Origin: a virus
Strand: one strand, 5' to 3'
Length of the DNA: 56,778 bases
IMG/VR virus record: IMGVR_UViG_3300020027_000010
Span: 1-56,778 of that record
Shown here: positions 26,982-34,098 of the stretch, in pieces
Layout: every line of letters begins with the position of its first letter
Position numbering within the stretch: position 1 is the first letter of the stretch
Program-made: the position numbers and the translations under genes
Notes under the pieces: generated by a model
The model's input: the letters and a program-made list of their open reading frames with translations, nothing else
Databases searched by the model: none
Told to the model about the DNA's origin: nothing

Positions 26982-27309
26982 GGTCAGGATTTCTCGCAGT
27001 GTGGCCATTGCCACGGTGAAGGATCTGGAACGCTATGACGGCCTCAAAATCGAGTATGACCTGCTGAGCAGGAAAGTAAATGAGATGGTCAAGATCATCC
27101 AGCAAAAGGATGATCAGATTCGTGAGGATCAGGACGTGATCGGCCGGCTGAACCTGGTCGTTAATAATCACGGCGCCATGCAGAAGATGCAGGAAACAAA
27201 GTTTCAGAATCTGCAGAAACAATACACCCGATCGGTGAGAGCAGGCAGGTTCAAAATAGTGCTCCTGGCTGGAGTTGCTGCCTTTGGAATCTATCAAACT
27301 TTTAAATAA
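26899..27309 (+). CDS. Overlapping envelope protein with N-terminal signal and C-terminal membrane helix
   Basis: 136 residues from the ATG at 26899; a TTG 15 bases upstream is a less likely start. The N-terminus (RRYLFLILILLSSWSATS) is a signal peptide without any Cys, so it is not an Rz1-type lipoprotein. The middle is coiled coil (DLLSRKVNEMVKIIQQKDDQI) and the end is a hydrophobic helix (KIVLLAGVAAFGIY). Topology resembles a spanin or a unimolecular spanin lacking the lipid anchor. It overlaps the preceding spanin-like gene and its stop shares a base with the amidase start. Confidence 0.55.
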   Translation: MKRRYLFLILILLSSWSATSQSDMLNPEVRISRSVAIATVKDLERYDGLKIEYDLLSRKVNEMVKIIQQKDDQIREDQDVIGRLNLVVNNHGAMQKMQETKFQNLQKQYTRSVRAGRFKIVLLAGVAAFGIYQTFK

Positions 27310-27758
27310 TGAGAACGATAAACCACATCATCCTTCACTGCACGGCCACACCACAGAGCACCACGATTCCCTCTATCCAGCGATACTGGAGAGAGGAACT
27401 CCACTGGAAGAATCCAGGTTATCACTTCATCATCAAGATCACCGGAGAGGCAGTGAACCTGCTGCCGATCGAGCAGGTATCAAACGGCGTTGCTGGCCAT
27501 AACCACGACAGTATCAACATCAGCTACATCGGAGGAATTGCACCTACAGGGAACCCATTGGACAATAGGACAACCCAGCAGGTCAACACCCAGATCGAGT
27601 TGGTCACGAAGTTCAAGAAAATGTTTCCCAACGCTGATGTGGTTGGCCACAGGGATTTCCTGACACCTGGTAAGCCAGGATGGAAATATTGCCCATCATT
27701 CGATGTGCGCAGCTGGTGGGAAAAAGTAAAATCATTTAATCAAAACAAAATAGGTTAA
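27309..27758 (+). CDS. N-acetylmuramoyl-L-alanine amidase (endolysin)
   Basis: 149 residues of the Amidase_2/T7-lysozyme-like family. Zinc-site residues are visible: His10 in ILHCTAT, His114 in VVGHRDF and Cys128 in YCPSFD, with GYHFII near residue 40. It cleaves the bond between muramic acid and L-alanine in peptidoglycan. It has no signal peptide and no separate cell-wall binding domain, so it likely depends on the holin. Coupled to the upstream gene by a one-base overlap, followed 2 bases later by a second hydrolase. Confidence 0.92.
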   Translation: MRTINHIILHCTATPQSTTIPSIQRYWREELHWKNPGYHFIIKITGEAVNLLPIEQVSNGVAGHNHDSINISYIGGIAPTGNPLDNRTTQQVNTQIELVTKFKKMFPNADVVGHRDFLTPGKPGWKYCPSFDVRSWWEKVKSFNQNKIG

Positions 27759-27760
27759 TC

Positions 27761-28816
27761 ATGAAAATAACGCTCAACGCCGAATCGATAACCATGCCTG
27801 CCTACCTGCGCGTGGTTCCCAACACATTTGACGAAAAGAAAAAATATCCCGTCTTGATTTTTCTGCATGGGATTGGTGAAAGCGGTGACGAAACCCTTGG
27901 ATTTGACGGACTCGGTAAGCTGGCAAAAAGGATGACCGAAAGCTGGATGTTTAAAGGGCTTACCGACAAGGTGGATCAAAAAAACTTTATCGCCTATTTC
28001 CCGCAGGCCGACAATTCTCCTCAGAGTATCTGGCAGAACAACGAATACGGGAGACTGCGGGACTTCGTAGAAAAAGAGCCATTTGTTGACACGGATCAGA
28101 TAGCGGTTGGAGGATTGTCGATGGGCGCCATTGGCACGCTGTCTATTCTGTATTCAGGTAATGATAACGCGATCCTGCGCAACTCCTGCTACCTTATTAT
28201 CTGTGGCGGGTACCGAACCGACGATGCAAGCAACATCAAGCTTGCAGAGGTAATCAACAGGCTTAACCTTCCAGTGTGGGCATGGTCTGGCGGCAAGGAT
28301 ACAGCAAGCCCAGGAAACCCTGTGGATGATTTCGTTTTGAACGGCAAGACTTACAAAGGCGTTGTTCGCAAAATATGGAGCCGAATCACTGCCCCCAACG
28401 CCAAGCTGTCCTTGTGGATGGACAAAGGCCACGACATCTGGGATGATGTGTTTGTCGGCGCGAAGCCGACAGAGGGCTTTACAGAGAGCGTAGAGGATTG
28501 GTCCGACTGGATGCTCAGACAAAGGAAAGGTAAGCCACAAGGTTTTAAAACAGTTGTTGATGCTCCTCCAGTCATCGAGCAGAAGCCGCCGGTAAAACCA
28601 CCCATCACCATCGTCTGGCCCGAGAGGATCCAGGTCGCCATGGCAAACCAGGGGCCGATAATTTACGGGCTTATGTGGAGCGATGGCTCAGCGGTTGAAC
28701 AAGTTGTAAAGGACAAGGTGAACACCTTCATCGACCTGGTGAATGAGAATGGCAAGGTGCGCGGATCCATATCCCATAAGGGTGGTGGAACGCAGGTGCT
28801 GGGACCGTATAAATAA
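27761..28816 (+). CDS. Second alpha/beta hydrolase with extra C-terminal domain
   Basis: 351 residues. FLHGIGESGD (34-43), nucleophile Ser120 in GLSMG, Asp180 (WSGGKDTASP) and His224 (KGHDIW) form a triad of the PHB-depolymerase/esterase type. Residues 255-351 are a Pro-rich linker and a small separate domain ending in GGGTQVLGPYK. It starts 2 bases after the endolysin, suggesting a part in lysis, or in removing ester groups from the cell surface. It is not similar enough in layout to the esterase at 24690 to call a recent duplicate. No signal peptide is seen. Confidence 0.75.
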   Translation: MKITLNAESITMPAYLRVVPNTFDEKKKYPVLIFLHGIGESGDETLGFDGLGKLAKRMTESWMFKGLTDKVDQKNFIAYFPQADNSPQSIWQNNEYGRLRDFVEKEPFVDTDQIAVGGLSMGAIGTLSILYSGNDNAILRNSCYLIICGGYRTDDASNIKLAEVINRLNLPVWAWSGGKDTASPGNPVDDFVLNGKTYKGVVRKIWSRITAPNAKLSLWMDKGHDIWDDVFVGAKPTEGFTESVEDWSDWMLRQRKGKPQGFKTVVDAPPVIEQKPPVKPPITIVWPERIQVAMANQGPIIYGLMWSDGSAVEQVVKDKVNTFIDLVNENGKVRGSISHKGGGTQVLGPYK

Positions 28817-28881
28817 GCCCGGGCATTTATCCATCCCGGGCCACTGTTGCCAGCTGTAACGTTACTGAATTGAAGTTCAGT
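28817..28881. terminator. Hairpins between convergent late operon and SRAP gene
   Basis: A perfect 7-bp inverted repeat, GCCCGGG (28817-28823) and CCCGGGC (28835-28841), with an 11-base loop, lies immediately after the stop of the second hydrolase. A second hairpin, ACTGAA/TTCAGT, is at 28864-28881. Neither has a strong T run, so bidirectional termination is likely but not certain. Confidence 0.45.
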
Positions 28882-28933
28882 TGTGCGGTAATACAGGCCA
28901 TGAGGAAATAACCACCCATTCACCGTTTTATCC

Positions 28934-29722
28934 TCACATCGGATTCAATTCACCCAGCGCCGGCAGCTTCGCCCACTCGTATGGTGCATCTTTATCCAGG
29001 CCATCTTCACGGAGTTTTGCCGTGGCAATGGTAGCCACCGGGAAGTACTGCAGATCTTCAGAAGGCATCTCATAAGCGAGGATCTCGGCATATCTTTCTT
29101 TGCTTAAGTCCTTTGACAAGAATTCCTTACTCATCTCCAGCGGTAGAAATAGCGGCATGCGCCACCGGTTTTCGCCATCGTTGTGAATGTTCCTCATCAC
29201 CTCGTTTGCAGCCCTGGTGATCATGGAGAAGGTGTACGTGGGAATGACCTCTCCGGTTTGTACGTCTGCTAATTCCGCTCTGGAATAAAGACCAGGGAGA
29301 AAGAATACAGTTTGGTCGCAGGGTTTTATAAAATATGGGACCTTCTTTTTCCAACCCTGAATGCCGCGGTGCTCATACGTCCCTGTAACCGGAATCAGAC
29401 ATCTTTTGTCCTGAATTTTATTCCAGTACACTTTTGGGTCGTTCAGGATCCGTTCCGACCGCGCATTGAGCATGAAGTTTCGATTCTTCATGTCCGGTTT
29501 CACTTTCCGGAAGTGTTCAATGATTCCCCACTCCATCAACTGCAGATGAATTTCGGTTTCATCGCGTGGGATGTAAAGAATCGGATGAGAAGCAAACACG
29601 CCAACCCCCTGCACATGGTCCATTGGTCCAATATCGTACTGAAGGTTGTCGTGTTCAAGCAGATAGGGGAAATATTCCCGAATCATTCTGGCTGACATTT
29701 TTCTGGCGACTCTATTGCACAT
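28934..29722 (-). CDS. SRAP-domain protein (HMCES/YedK-type)
   Basis: 262 residues. It starts Met-Cys, and Cys2 is the catalytic residue of SRAP proteins, which form a crosslink with abasic sites in single-stranded DNA and so protect them. Other family residues are visible: NARSE at 86-90, Glu117 in TGTYEHRG and a His in NIHNDGENRWRMP. The length is near the family norm. It is on the minus strand next to the integrase, divergent from 29758, with a 17-bp dyad between. SRAP genes in phages are uncommon; in bacteria they are often part of the SOS neighbourhood. Confidence 0.85.
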   Translation of the reverse strand: MCNRVARKMSARMIREYFPYLLEHDNLQYDIGPMDHVQGVGVFASHPILYIPRDETEIHLQLMEWGIIEHFRKVKPDMKNRNFMLNARSERILNDPKVYWNKIQDKRCLIPVTGTYEHRGIQGWKKKVPYFIKPCDQTVFFLPGLYSRAELADVQTGEVIPTYTFSMITRAANEVMRNIHNDGENRWRMPLFLPLEMSKEFLSKDLSKERYAEILAYEMPSEDLQYFPVATIATAKLREDGLDKDAPYEWAKLPALGELNPM

Positions 29723-29735
29723 GGGTCGAATTTAA

Positions 29736-29752
29736 GAACTTTTCATAAGTTC
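29736..29752. promoter_or_regulatory. Perfect 17-bp dyad between divergent genes
   Basis: GAACTT-N5-AAGTTC in the 35-base space between the SRAP gene (minus) and the 80-residue gene (plus). It is well placed to be an operator for both. It contains GAAC and GTTC half-sites, as LexA boxes do, but with a different spacing. Confidence 0.4.
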
Positions 29753-29757
29753 GCCTT

Positions 29758-30000
29758 ATGCACCCTGCACCCATTCCAATCAGCTACAAGGACTTCGCCG
29801 GTACTTTAACCACTGGCCATCAGGCTCCTACCGCTTACGTTGTGATGCGTGGGAATAGAGTACAAGGACAGTTCAACCTGATGCTGGATGGATGGCATTA
29901 TTATCCCAATGACAAGGGCTATCGAGATGATGGATTTGAACCGTACCTCATAGAATTAGTAACTGAGGGGATCGCTAAAAATCCGGGGACAGAGCAATGA
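29758..30000 (+). CDS. Small hypothetical protein beside SRAP and integrase
   Basis: 80 residues, beta-rich (AYVVMRGNRVQGQFNLMLDGWHYYP), acidic at the end, with no membrane helix. Its last bases overlap the end of the integrase gene on the other strand by 26 bases. Divergent from the SRAP gene. No family recognised. Confidence 0.5.
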   Translation: MHPAPIPISYKDFAGTLTTGHQAPTAYVVMRGNRVQGQFNLMLDGWHYYPNDKGYRDDGFEPYLIELVTEGIAKNPGTEQ

Positions 30001-31261
30001 TCTGTTTGTGATGGATCTCCTTGAGCTTGGTGATGTACTTCATCGTCATGAATTTACTGGTGTGGCCGTACATTTCCTTCAGGGCTTCCAGGTCGATGCC
30101 GGCCATGATCTTGTCATCACCACCGGTGTGCTTGGCTGCATAAAGGTGTTTTTTGATCTGCAGTGTGTCGATCACTACTTTTTTCCACAGCTTGGTGACC
30201 GTATCCCGTTTGATCCTGGTCATGGAGGGCCGGAAATATTTCTCATGAAAGGCGCCATGTCCTTTTGTCGATGACCCCGCATTCCCGCGGCCGGGAGAGA
30301 AAGGGCTGCCAAAGATGTAGCACCCCGGTTGGTGGTCATGCTCCAGCCATTCCCTGAGCAGGAGAAAAAGTGAGTCGACCAGCGGAATCAACCTGATGCC
30401 TTTGGTCTTCGAGTTATCTCTATCCGCATCAGGATTCAGTGTAATCACTTTGGTGGCCATGTTGATATCACTCACACGCAGCGCCAACACCTCATTTGGA
30501 CGCATGCCCGTGTGATAGATCATCATGAGGTACACGAAGAATCCATAATTATGGATGAAGAGGTGTTCCCGGATCCTTTTCTTTTCCTCATCAGTGTAAG
30601 GCAAAAACTTCCTGGTCTCTGTCACGGGCAGCTCCTTGATCCTGGAGGCAGGGTTTCCAGTGATCACCTCATATTGTTCCAGCCTGGCCAGGACGGCCCT
30701 GAAGTATCCCATGTGTTTATTGAATGCTTTGTTGGACCATTTGTAAGTCTGGCGGCAGTGATCAAGCAGATACTTGATATGTTTACGCTTGATGACATCG
30801 ATCTGCAGGGAAGCGAAATCAAATTGCGAGGGCGAGCCAGTGATCAGAACAGCAAGGGATGCCTTCATGATCCTGTTCGCTGAATTTCTATAATTGTGCA
30901 GGGTCCGGGGAGCTGCTTCACACTTTGATAGTGCAAAGGTCACCGCATCCCGAAAAGTCATCTTGGAGAGCTCATTGATATCACCCAGAGGGTCATGCGA
31001 TACTTCAGGGAACTTCCCGGTGATCGGATTCCATCCCTGTCTTAGTGAGGTCCGTATCGCTTCACACATCGCCCTGGCTTCCTTCAGCCTTTCCCCGAAA
31101 GATCTAATCTCATTCAGATTCCGGCGAATCAGAAATTGCTTTTGCTTTCCGCTATCCGTGTTGAAGAAGCGAAAGTTGATGGACCACTTCCGGCTCATGT
31201 CGGCCGGCTTGGGATCCTTGGGGCAAATCTGAGGATCGGAAAATGGTCGGAATCTTTGCAT
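29975..31261 (-). CDS. int: Tyrosine recombinase (integrase)
   Basis: 428 residues. N-terminal arm-binding and SAM-like core-binding regions lead to a catalytic domain with Arg254 (HTGMRPNEV), His400 (YGHTS) and the nucleophile Tyr409 (MTMKYI). In box II the usual His-x-x-Arg is Tyr374-Ala-Ala-Lys377 followed by His378-Thr; Tyr at the first place is familiar in Bacteroidota recombinases, but Lys for Arg is less usual. It inserts and excises the prophage. Direct GTTAAAC repeats just upstream (31271-31485) are likely its binding sites. Confidence 0.93.
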   Translation of the reverse strand: MQRFRPFSDPQICPKDPKPADMSRKWSINFRFFNTDSGKQKQFLIRRNLNEIRSFGERLKEARAMCEAIRTSLRQGWNPITGKFPEVSHDPLGDINELSKMTFRDAVTFALSKCEAAPRTLHNYRNSANRIMKASLAVLITGSPSQFDFASLQIDVIKRKHIKYLLDHCRQTYKWSNKAFNKHMGYFRAVLARLEQYEVITGNPASRIKELPVTETRKFLPYTDEEKKRIREHLFIHNYGFFVYLMMIYHTGMRPNEVLALRVSDINMATKVITLNPDADRDNSKTKGIRLIPLVDSLFLLLREWLEHDHQPGCYIFGSPFSPGRGNAGSSTKGHGAFHEKYFRPSMTRIKRDTVTKLWKKVVIDTLQIKKHLYAAKHTGGDDKIMAGIDLEALKEMYGHTSKFMTMKYITKLKEIHHKQIIALSPDF

Positions 31262-31270
31262 GGCTGTTTT

Positions 31271-31485
31271 TTGTTAAACAAGTTGTTAAACGTAAGAACA
31301 GCGAGGCCTCGGAAGCGCAAGAGATTCAATGAACTAAGAAAAAGAGAGCGGAGAGAGAGGGAATTAATCATTCTCTTTCTCCCATACCCTCGCCCGTTGA
31401 ATCTCAATCACTTCCAAAATCCACTCACTGTATAACAGATATTCTACGCCTGTTTAAAAAAGTCAGCTGTTAAACGTTGTTAAAC
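31271..31485. other. attP: attP candidate with four GTTAAAC direct repeats
   Basis: Two pairs of direct repeats, GTTAAAC at 31273 and 31285 and again at 31469 and 31479, flank about 178 bases between integrase and repressor genes. TTGTTAAAC is exact at three of them. Paired same-direction repeats on both sides of a core are as expected for arm-type integrase sites. The core itself cannot be fixed without the bacterial attB. Most of 31262-31497 has no gene. Confidence 0.5.
31321..31405. repeat. Imperfect dyad inside the attP candidate
   Basis: GAGATTCAA (31321-31329) and TTGAATCTC (31397-31405) are an exact 9-bp inverted repeat. The purine-rich and pyrimidine-rich interior (AGAGAGAGG ... TTCTCTTTCTC) extends pairing towards a centre near 31366. 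It could be the recombination core, a transcribed hairpin or a terminator. Confidence 0.4.
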
Positions 31486-31497
31486 GCTGCAGACTGA

Positions 31498-31839
31498 CTA
31501 TTTTCCCAGGGCTTTTATCTTTCTCTGTAGCGAGCTGACGGTCGTTTCCAGCTGCTGCACTCTTTGATCAATCGGTTTAATATCCGTCTTTGACAACTTC
31601 CTCTCTCCCCTATTTAAGATCAGCCAATTTGCACTGTATCCATATTTGATGCACGCTTCTGCCAGCTTATCGACGGACGGAACCCTGCCCCCACTTTGCA
31701 TGAGACTGATGTTTTGGGAGTGTTCACCAATGCTTTTAGCAAATTCTGTCATGCTCGAAGCATGGCCTTCGTGAATGACCTCCTCGCAGAGCTGCAGGAA
31801 ACGCTGGGTGATGCCTGGTGTATGTGTTTTAGTACTCAA
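31498..31839 (-). CDS. CI-type repressor-like HTH protein (small)
   Basis: 113 residues. Residues about 27-78 form an XRE-type HTH (MTEFAKSIGEHSQNISLMQSG, then PSVDKLAEACIKYGYSANWLI), with the 'NWLILNRGE' end common in Bacteroidota phage repressors. A short C-terminal coiled coil (IDQRVQQLETTVSSLQRKI) would allow dimers. No peptidase domain, so no RecA-driven self-cleavage. It is next to attP on the minus strand with the integrase. Confidence 0.75.
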   Translation of the reverse strand: MSTKTHTPGITQRFLQLCEEVIHEGHASSMTEFAKSIGEHSQNISLMQSGGRVPSVDKLAEACIKYGYSANWLILNRGERKLSKTDIKPIDQRVQQLETTVSSLQRKIKALGK

Positions 31840-32094
31840 TCAATCTTGTTTTGTGCATTTCATCGGGACAGTCTCCTTCTCAGTTTCCCCGCCGTTGCTG
31901 CTCGTTGAGAAAGTATAACCATCGTCCTCAAATTTTTTGATCTCATGTTCTGTCTTGTCACACTTATCAAATTCTTTTACAAAATCTGGATTAGAGGATA
32001 GGGTGACACATTTCCAACAATAAGTGCCCTGGATCTTCCGGCATGAGATCGCGCTACATGACAGAATTAAAAAAAGCAAAGCAATCCTTTTCAT
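31840..32094 (-). CDS. Small lipoprotein between the two repressor genes
   Basis: 84 residues. The N-terminus (MKRIALLFLILSCSAISCRK) is a lipoprotein signal with a Cys at 13 or 18 as the acylation site. The mature part is Cys-rich (four more Cys, including YCWKC) and charged. It lies between two repressor-like genes on the same strand, so it may be expressed in the lysogen. Small exported lipoproteins in that place often block superinfection, but nothing in the sequence proves it. Confidence 0.65.
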   Translation of the reverse strand: MKRIALLFLILSCSAISCRKIQGTYCWKCVTLSSNPDFVKEFDKCDKTEHEIKKFEDDGYTFSTSSNGGETEKETVPMKCTKQD

Positions 32095-32270
32095 TTCTAT
32101 GGTTTAAAGTTTGACTTCGATCAAAAGCGTTCTTGGTAGGATATTTTCTCGTAATTGTACTATGAAGGTGTGGATGTTGGTGAGTATTTTGAGCCTCCTG
32201 TTTCCATGGAGAACCATGTTATCATGTTTCTTAACCTTAATCCTTCCCAACCCCATGGAATTTAAATGCC
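32095..32270. other. Gap upstream of lipoprotein gene, no clear gene
   Basis: 176 bases without a convincing gene; the plus-strand frame through here is the shadow of the repressor gene. It holds TTCCATGGA (32202-32210) and CCATGGAA (32253-32260), which resemble the half-sites in the operator region at 32858-32930, with no spacer. Confidence 0.35.
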
Positions 32271-32831
32271 TTACCTGTCCACAATCGATGCATTGTCCTT
32301 TACACCGAATGTCTGAAGATATTCGCCGGCTGTCCTGCTTATTTGAGCCAGAATCTCAGCCTCCTTCTTCTTGTTACCCCCAGCATCCTTTAGAGCCCCG
32401 TACTTCAACCCGGCTTTTACTTCAGCCAGCACCACCTGTTGAGTGGTGGCCAGTGAGCTTAAACTAGACTCCAGCATTCTTTCCAGAAAGTCATTTTGTT
32501 TCTTCAGGACCTGAATAAGCTCCTCATCCCTGGCATCTCGCTGGGGATTTTTCATGTCTACACCAGGGCCAGGATCCTTGGATGGCTCTTTTTCACTGGA
32601 ATTGGTTCCAGGAGGAAGTGTTCCATGTGGAACATATTTCCAGGTCCTGTCTTTCAACCAGTTTTCAATTCTTAGTTTGTCTTCGTACCCAGGCGTTGAT
32701 TTGCCCTGTTCCCATTTGTATATCCGCTCCATCGGAATATCAAGCTGGGTACTGATTTTAGGCACGGAAACTTTTCGGGCTTTACGCGCCAACTTCAACT
32801 TTTCCCCTATGGGGTCTTTAACCTTTTCCAA
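32271..32831 (-). CDS. XRE-type HTH repressor with coiled-coil C-terminus
   Basis: 186 residues. Residues about 8-65 are an XRE HTH (GEKLKLARKARKVSVPKIS, IPMERIYKWEQGKSTPG). The rest is a Pro-rich linker (65-95) and a helical oligomerisation region (about 100-180, ELIQVLKKQNDFLERMLES). No S24 peptidase domain. Divergent from the Cro-like gene with operators between, the typical place of the main lysogeny repressor. How it is inactivated on induction is not evident. Confidence 0.8.
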   Translation of the reverse strand: MEKVKDPIGEKLKLARKARKVSVPKISTQLDIPMERIYKWEQGKSTPGYEDKLRIENWLKDRTWKYVPHGTLPPGTNSSEKEPSKDPGPGVDMKNPQRDARDEELIQVLKKQNDFLERMLESSLSSLATTQQVVLAEVKAGLKYGALKDAGGNKKKEAEILAQISRTAGEYLQTFGVKDNASIVDR

Positions 32832-32857
32832 TGTAGACTAAATATTTTTAGAAAATA

Positions 32858-32930
32858 ATTCCATTTTAATTTGGAATCTGGAATATATTTCCATTATCTT
32901 TGAATATCAATTTAACTAAAAAATTTGGAA
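32858..32930 (+). promoter_or_regulatory. Early promoter and operator array
   Basis: A Bacteroidota-type promoter: TTTG at 32870-32873 and TATCTTTG (TAnnTTTG) at 32895-32902, 21 bases apart. Dyads ATTCCA-N8-TGGAAT (32858-32877) and TGGAA-TATAT-TTCCA (32879-32893) overlap the upstream box and fill the spacer. A lone TGGAA (32926-32930) touches the Cro-like start, and TTCCA (32825-32829) lies in the repressor start. Repressor bound here would block the early promoter. Confidence 0.65.
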
Positions 32931-33155
32931 ATGGTTATCTCAGATCAAGCCATTGCGGCCATTAAAAAAAACAACAGGATCATCGGCAGACTCATGATGG
33001 CCTTTGATATGGGCCAGAATACCATTGAAAACTGGATGAAAAACAAGGACGTCAGACTTACGACTCCTACTGCTGTAGAAATCATTCGTGAAGAAACTGG
33101 ACTAAAGGAGGAGGAAATATTGGTTGCCGTATCGGCAAATGCAGCAAGTGCTTAA
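32931..33155 (+). CDS. Cro-like small HTH protein
   Basis: 74 residues from the ATG at 32931 (a TTG two codons upstream is a weaker alternative). An HTH is visible at about 18-45 (RIIGRLMMAFDMGQNTIENWMKN). First gene of the rightward early operon, behind the operator array and opposite the repressor; that is where Cro lies. Confidence 0.65.
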   Translation: MVISDQAIAAIKKNNRIIGRLMMAFDMGQNTIENWMKNKDVRLTTPTAVEIIREETGLKEEEILVAVSANAASA

Positions 33156-33204
33156 CAAAGCTATATAAAGTAATCAAATTCTGCAACAGTTTATCAAATA
33201 AATT

Positions 33205-33390
33205 ATGCCGAAGGCCGAACACATTAAACTTCTCAGCGACCTCGGAAGCGCTCTCCTGGTGGCCCAACAGGCTTATCAGGAACTGCAAAAGCGACTGGAA
33301 CCTGGTGTTCCAGCTCGCCAGCGCAGGAATCAGAAGACGCACCGGGTGGCCAAGTATACTGAAATGATTCGCAAAACAGGAAGGATATGA
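33205..33390 (+). CDS. Small early hypothetical protein
   Basis: 61 residues, helical and basic (LLVAQQAYQELQKRLEPG, ARQRRNQKTHRVAKYTEMI). The stop overlaps the next start by 4 bases. Highly positive C-terminus could bind nucleic acid. No family recognised. Confidence 0.55.
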   Translation: MPKAEHIKLLSDLGSALLVAQQAYQELQKRLEPGVPARQRRNQKTHRVAKYTEMIRKTGRI

Positions 33391-33629
33391 CACACACTAT
33401 CGAAGTAAAACAAGAACACCTTAACAAAGGGAAAAAACATAAATGTAATGAGTGCCCCGTTGCATTAGCATTAAAGGATGCGGGTTTCAGTGGTGTAAAC
33501 GTCACCTACTTTTCAGCAACCCTGAACGGGACATATGTCCCATTGTCGAAGACAGTGGAGTCTTATATCAAGGCGTTTGATGCGGACAAACCTGTATCTC
33601 CCTTCACTTTTCAAGTCGAATTCCCATGA
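33387..33629 (+). CDS. Small early hypothetical protein
   Basis: 80 residues. A CNECPVALAL segment near residues 20-29 resembles the start of small phage proteins from Bacteroidota with a single Cys pair; the rest is beta-rich. It overlaps both neighbours by 4 bases. Function unknown. Confidence 0.55.
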   Translation: MTHTIEVKQEHLNKGKKHKCNECPVALALKDAGFSGVNVTYFSATLNGTYVPLSKTVESYIKAFDADKPVSPFTFQVEFP

Positions 33630-33886
33630 CCCTCACATCAACCACTCAGCAGAATGACCGCAAAGGCTTCCTGGAATCCGGGCTCATTGTGACAGTCGAT
33701 TATGATGCAGACAAAGACCTGGTCGATCACATCCTAATGGTGAAAGTGCGCAATTACAAGACCGGCGCTATGACCGACATCACCGCCATCCTGTTCGACA
33801 TGTTCCCTGATGGCCTGCAAGCTATCCTGACTGAGATCAAATGGAAAACATTAATTCCTGAACTACCCTTAATCCCCACCCAATGA
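33626..33886 (+). CDS. Small early hypothetical protein
   Basis: 86 residues, acidic, with a beta pattern (LIVTVDYDADKDLVDHILMVKV) and a C-terminal PLIPTQ. No membrane segment. It is in the tight early run with 4-base overlaps. Not recognised. Confidence 0.5.
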   Translation: MTLTSTTQQNDRKGFLESGLIVTVDYDADKDLVDHILMVKVRNYKTGAMTDITAILFDMFPDGLQAILTEIKWKTLIPELPLIPTQ

Positions 33887-34098
33887 AAATGATAATTCTT
33901 TTTTGTTTCCCGATCATTTTACTGCTGATCGTCGTGCTGATATCCCTGATAAGACTTGCAATCGCTCAACAAAATTTCATTAATCATTTCAGCAATGACA
34001 CTCCTGCAGTTAACAGCATTTTTCCTGGTGATGATAGTGGGGATAATACTCTCAAGAGCAGGAGAGGGCGATGGAGCAAACGTGGAAGGGGACTGTGA
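33883..34098 (+). CDS. Small membrane protein, early region
   Basis: 71 residues with one N-terminal membrane helix (MIILFCFPIILLLIVVLISLI) and a basic C-terminus. It overlaps the start of the next gene by 104 bases in another frame. Both frames encode a hydrophobic helix, so either or both may be real. Confidence 0.45.
   Translation: MKMIILFCFPIILLLIVVLISLIRLAIAQQNFINHFSNDTPAVNSIFPGDDSGDNTLKSRRGRWSKRGRGL

Noticed and set aside
29736-29752. LexA box upstream of SRAP
   Set aside because: The GAAC and GTTC half-sites are nine bases apart, not the four of the Bacillus type, and I see no LexA-like gene; kept only as a dyad.
32111-32467. Plus-strand 118-codon frame in the lysogeny region
   Set aside because: Most of it is antisense to the repressor gene, Cys/Pro/Leu-biased, with no recognisable domain.
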